From NCBI RefSeq assembly GCF_004151105.1, contig NZ_PHRF01000067.1:1-41959 (forward strand): a DNA stretch of 41,959 bases, read 5' to 3'. Below, one piece after another: positions 39,970 to 41,959 of this stretch. Both the position numbers and the translations under genes were made by a program. The notes below the pieces were generated by a model. It had not been told where the DNA came from, did no database searches, and saw only the letters and a program-made list of their open reading frames with translations. Position 1 is the first letter of the stretch; every line of letters starts with the position of its first letter. The DNA comes from Streptomyces sp. L-9-10 (GTDB lineage: Bacteria; Actinomycetota; Actinomycetes; Streptomycetales; Streptomycetaceae).

Positions 39970-39980
39970 CCCGAGGGCCC
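39948..39980 (+). terminator. Hairpin 1 of 3, overlapping the stop codon
   Basis: Perfect 12-bp arms GGGCCCTCGGGC (39948-39959) and GCCCGAGGGCCC (39969-39980) with a 9-nt loop. It overlaps the stop codon of the zinc-ribbon gene and probably terminates that chain. Confidence 0.65.
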
Positions 39981-39998
39981 ACGCACCCCCGTTGACCC

Positions 39999-40030
39999 CC
40001 GCGGGCTGCTGTTAGCCCAGCAGCCCGCGG
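39999..40030. terminator. Hairpin 2 of 3
   Basis: CCGCGGGCTGCTG (39999-40011) and CAGCAGCCCGCGG (40018-40030) pair perfectly over 13 bases with a 6-nt loop TTAGCC, 18 bases after the first hairpin. Confidence 0.6.
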
Positions 40031-40102
40031 ACTTCCCCAGCCAGTCGGTATACCGGCTGCCCCAGGCAAGGGGTTGCTGCTGGCACGCAGCAGGGGAAAC
40101 AA

Positions 40103-40143
40103 GGTCCCGGCCGGGCTTTCGGATTTCTTCACCGGCCGGGACC
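40103..40143. terminator. Hairpin 3 of 3
   Basis: GGTCCCGGCCGG (40103-40114) and CCGGCCGGGACC (40132-40143) pair perfectly with a 17-nt loop containing a T-rich stretch. It lies 36 bases upstream of the small gene at 40179 and could be a terminator, an attenuator or a leader structure. Confidence 0.55.
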
Positions 40144-40178
40144 CCCCACCTTTCAGAACACGCACAGAAAGAACCCAC

Positions 40179-40361
40179 ATGAGCAAGGCAAAACCGACCG
40201 TGAATTCTGTAAAGGCGAATGCAAAACGAATGGGGGCTCCCACCCAGGAAGCCGCGAGCCGTACGGCCCTGCTGAAGGAAATCCCCGGGGACATCCGACG
40301 ACAGGGGCGCCAAGAATCGACACAGGCAAACGCAGCCGAACGGAACCACAGCAACAACTAA
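40179..40361 (+). CDS. Small basic protein, unknown
   Basis: A 60-aa protein from ATG 40179 with AAAGAA upstream. It is basic at the start (MSKAKPTVNSVKANAKRMG), has a short helix (SRTALLKEI) and a polar, disordered end rich in N, Q and S. Its codons are noticeably less GC-rich than those of its neighbours, as in the Nudix gene that follows, hinting that the pair arrived from another source. No family is recognised. Confidence 0.55.
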   Translation: MSKAKPTVNSVKANAKRMGAPTQEAASRTALLKEIPGDIRRQGRQESTQANAAERNHSNN

Positions 40362-40437
40362 GAGGGCGTCGCACCCGCTCTCGCCCGCCATCCTGTACGG
40401 CCTGAACAGGCCGCACAGCCTCCAAAGAAAGCGAATT

Positions 40438-40929
40438 ATGTCTCACAGTAAAGAGTACTTTCGCAACCCGCCTGCATGCCGACTGGGTGTCCTCGCCGCA
40501 CTGCGCAATCAGGCCGGTCACCTGCTCCTCGTAAAAAAGATCTACCAAGTGCGGGAGGGCAACCCCCGCCCGTGGGGCCTGGTCGGGGGCTCTGTAGGCG
40601 AGACCGAGAAGCTGCGCGGCGCGTGGAAGCGCGAGGTACTGGCAGAGACCGGATTGAGCCTGAACCCCGGCCGGCTTCTCGTAACGGATGAAGTCCCGGC
40701 CTCTGGGGACAACGCTAAGGGAATCAACTGGCTTTACGACACGCCGCCCCTTCCCGACACCACCGAGATCACATTACCTCGCGATGAGTTGTCGGAATAT
40801 GCGTATGTTTCCCGCGAGAACCTTGGCGAATACCTCACCGAGCACGGAACCCGCCGCGCGTGCGCCGTACTCGATGCATTAGCCCAGGGCACCGTGCTGG
40901 AACTGGAATACGGATACCGAGCCACCTGA
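40438..40929 (+). CDS. Nudix hydrolase
   Basis: A 163-aa enzyme from ATG 40438. The Nudix box is G51-x5-E57-x7-REVLAETGL (residues 51-73), which binds a divalent metal and hydrolyses nucleoside diphosphates linked to another group. The usual REUXEE is REVLAE here, so the first of the two glutamates is Ala69, a known variant. No MutT-specific features allow the substrate to be named. Nudix genes are recurrent in Streptomyces mobile elements, where they may affect nucleotide signals or element activation. Codon use is somewhat less GC-rich than the window average. Confidence 0.85.
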   Translation: MSHSKEYFRNPPACRLGVLAALRNQAGHLLLVKKIYQVREGNPRPWGLVGGSVGETEKLRGAWKREVLAETGLSLNPGRLLVTDEVPASGDNAKGINWLYDTPPLPDTTEITLPRDELSEYAYVSRENLGEYLTEHGTRRACAVLDALAQGTVLELEYGYRAT

Positions 40930-41125
40930 GCGGCGGGACGGCCACCGCCCGCGATGTGGGTCGGCCCGAGCGACACCAGCATCCCCGTCGCCGCCAGCTG
41001 CGAGCACTCCCCGGCCCCGCCCGAGGGCACCTGCACCGGCGACTGCGGCAACACCGGGCCGAACTAGTATCTGATGGCGCCCGGTTCCCCGTCGGCTCTA
41101 CCGTCAGAGAATGGAGAACACACCC

Positions 41126-41299
41126 ATGGGCGAGTGGATCGACCCGCGGTATGCCGAGGTGATGGCCCGCTACCGGACCGCGAAAGCCACGGCCGGGGAA
41201 CCGAAGCGGCGCGAGGGTTGGTCGAAGAGGTCGTACGGTGACGCGTTCGTCATTGTGGTCGACCCGGCGACCCTGACCCCGTACACGACGGGCCGCTGA
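41126..41299 (+). CDS. Small Streptomyces accessory protein
   Basis: A 57-aa protein. ATG 41126 has GGAGA nine bases upstream; ATG 41111 is in-frame but overlaps that site. It has DPRYAEVMARYRTAK at the start, then GWSKRSYGDAFVIVVDP, ending TPYTTGR. It probably forms a small alpha/beta domain. Function unknown. It converges on the XRE gene. Confidence 0.55.
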   Translation: MGEWIDPRYAEVMARYRTAKATAGEPKRREGWSKRSYGDAFVIVVDPATLTPYTTGR

Positions 41300-41307
41300 G
41301 TACCGCT

Positions 41308-41333
41308 CCGGCCGGCGTCACGGCGCCGACCGG
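41308..41333. terminator. Imperfect hairpin between convergent genes
   Basis: CCGGCCGGCG (41308-41317) and CGCCGACCGG (41324-41333) pair with one mismatch and a 6-nt loop. It overlaps the end of the - strand XRE gene and follows the + strand gene ending at 41299. Confidence 0.45.
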
Positions 41334-41572
41334 GGCTCCTCCACGAGGTGCGCGAGGGGCACGTCGATCGCGTCGGCGATACGGATCAGCGTGTCAAGGA
41401 GCGCGCTGCTGTGCCCCTGTTCGATCCGGTTGTACGAGGCAAGGTCCATACCAACTCGTAGCGAAACGCCCTCTTGGGTGAGGTTCGCACTGATACGGGC
41501 TGCGCGGATCTGGTCGCCGATCTGCCTGCGGCGGGTGAGGACCCGCTCGGTGGGCGGAGGCGAGTGTGGCAC
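41318..41572 (-). CDS. XRE-family HTH regulator (repressor-like)
   Basis: An 84-aa protein from GTG 41572. Nearly the whole length is one XRE/Cro-type HTH domain: IGDQIRAARISANLTQEGVSL, MDLASYNRIEQGHSSALLDTL and IADAIDVPLAHLV. It has no cleavage or effector domain. An operator-like dyad lies 33 bases upstream, as expected for an autoregulated repressor. Its place next to the possible attachment end of the element would suit an integrase/excision or lysogeny regulator, but nothing shows it is the phage repressor. Confidence 0.8.
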   Translation of the reverse strand: MPHSPPPTERVLTRRRQIGDQIRAARISANLTQEGVSLRVGMDLASYNRIEQGHSSALLDTLIRIADAIDVPLAHLVEEPRSAP

Positions 41573-41604
41573 CCGTCAACGCTGGCCCGTTCATGATCGC
41601 CCGT

Positions 41605-41624
41605 CTTTAGGGTCAAGCCTAAAG
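41605..41624 (-). promoter_or_regulatory. Operator-like inverted repeat upstream of the XRE gene
   Basis: CTTTAGG (41605-41611) and CCTAAAG (41618-41624) are perfect 7-bp arms with a 6-bp centre. The block is AT-richer than its surroundings and lies 33 bases upstream of the XRE start, so it is a likely binding site for that regulator. Confidence 0.6.
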
Positions 41625-41813
41625 TGTTTGATCTTGGTTGACCTGGGTATCGACCTACCCCCATATGCGGCCGCTCCACGCTCTGCCCCCCAGGCGAGTA
41701 CCGGAGTGGCCGGTGACGCCCCTGCCACGCGGCGGGGGCGTCGCTGTTCCCTCGTTCGCGGAAGGGGAGTTTGCTACTCATCCGCCGTGCAACGTGCGCG
41801 ATCTTCATTGCGG

Positions 41814-41833
41814 CCTGTTCCCGTGGGAACAGG
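41814..41833. promoter_or_regulatory. Perfect 9-bp inverted repeat
   Basis: CCTGTTCCC-GT-GGGAACAGG (41814-41833). The 2-bp centre is too tight for a terminator loop, so a protein binding site is more likely, for example for a repressor or excision protein. Confidence 0.5.
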
Positions 41834-41857
41834 TCCCGGTTTTGAGGGGTCGTTAGT

Positions 41858-41877
41858 GTCATTGAGCGTCATCGAAC
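41858..41877. repeat. Tandem 10-bp direct repeat, candidate integrase arm sites
   Basis: GTCATTGAGC (41858-41867) is followed at once by GTCATCGAAC (41868-41877), matching at eight of ten positions. Adjacent direct repeats near a tRNA-like end are what integrase arm-type sites look like, but no integrase is visible here. Confidence 0.4.
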
Positions 41878-41932
41878 TGCACCCAATTGCCCGGTTATTT
41901 CGCGTTGCCGCAGGTCACAGTATGTTCAAAAA

Positions 41933-41959
41933 ACAGGTTCAAGTCCCGTTACTCACCCT
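41933..41959 (+). other. tRNA T-arm-like edge, possible attachment core
   Basis: ACAGG (41933-41937), loop TTCAAGT (41938-41944) and CCCGT (41945-41949) look like a tRNA T arm, followed by an acceptor-like TACTCACCCT at the edge. One stem pair is A-C, so an intact tRNA is doubtful; no upstream D or anticodon arm is seen. It may be part of an att site in a tRNA gene's 3' end. Confidence 0.35.

Larger units (their letters stand above)
41625..41959. other. Gene-free right edge
   Basis: No gene can be supported from 41573 to the end; the reverse frame across it lacks a ribosome site and reads as arginine/serine-rich shadow sequence. It holds the inverted repeat at 41814-41833, the tandem repeat at 41858-41877 and the tRNA-like edge at 41933-41959. 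Confidence 0.6.

Noticed and set aside
40954..41067. 37-codon frame with four cysteines after the Nudix gene
   Set aside because: No ribosome site and no coupling; too short to support on composition alone.
41386..41862. 158-codon - strand frame across the right edge
   Set aside because: Overlaps the clear XRE gene in another frame and covers repeat structures; no start signal.
1..41959. CRISPR array, rRNA or complete tRNA gene
   Set aside because: No regularly spaced repeats, no rRNA-like sequence and no full cloverleaf were seen; only a T-arm-like edge at 41933-41959.
41933..41959. Calling the right edge a tRNA gene
   Set aside because: Only a T arm and part of an acceptor-like end are visible, with an A-C stem mismatch and no upstream arms, so it is listed only as a possible att core.

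Overview
The window is high-GC actinobacterial DNA. Codons strongly prefer G or C in third position, GTG starts are frequent, and genes are packed with 4-base start/stop overlaps. The protein types (DUF6221-like and DUF6415-like proteins, a TPR-containing XRE regulator, Spd-like membrane proteins) point to Streptomyces or a close relative. Most of it is a temperate siphovirus: a nearly complete structural genome on the + strand, flanked by regulatory and accessory genes. No integrase, excisionase, DNA polymerase, primase, replication initiator or TraB/FtsK-type translocase is visible, so those functions, if present, lie outside the window.

Layout. Positions 1-4023 (+): small early genes, a DPPY-class DNA methyltransferase, a nucleoside-deoxyribosyltransferase-like protein and a small HTH protein preceded by a double palindrome. 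Positions 4204-4924 (-): an HTH regulator plus a DUF6221-like protein, read from a promoter whose spacer contains a perfect dyad. Positions 5081-9368 (+): a tightly coupled run of small genes and membrane proteins resembling Streptomyces plasmid/AICE spread (Spd) genes. It includes a four-TM protein fused to a T5orf172/MUG113-type GIY-YIG domain. Positions 9451-11253 (+): small phage genes, including a second DUF6221 paralogue. Positions 11395-12649: two exported proteins in divergent orientation, a secreted protein (-) and a lipoprotein (+), separated from the phage operons by strong terminators; they are probably lysogenic cargo.

Positions 12824-35600 (+) are the late operon: amidase endolysin, holin, coiled-coil membrane protein, small and large terminase, DUF1360-like protein, portal, MuF-like protein, 2H-phosphoesterase/prohead-protease fusion, major capsid, head-tail connection proteins, tail tube, two tail-assembly proteins, tape measure (interrupted by a +1 frameshift), distal tail, and baseplate/fibre proteins. 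Three of the fibre proteins share an N-terminal RGYPYP module. Hairpins follow the capsid and tail-tube genes.

Positions 35664-37852 (-) hold a SLOG/Rossmann-like protein and an XRE-TPR regulator. Positions 37998-39969 (+) hold a coupled chain of small Cys-rich and membrane proteins. Positions 39948-40143 contain three consecutive strong hairpins. Then come a small basic protein, a Nudix hydrolase, another small protein and a reverse-strand XRE repressor-like gene with an operator-like dyad. The last 387 bases have no gene. They contain an inverted repeat, a tandem 10-bp repeat and, at the very edge, a tRNA T-arm-like sequence that may be part of an attachment site.

Three items deserve most attention: the Spd-like cassette with its membrane-GIY-YIG fusion inside a phage genome, the 2H phosphoesterase fused to the capsid protease, and the frameshifts in the tape-measure and proline-rich genes, which indicate either decay or sequence errors.
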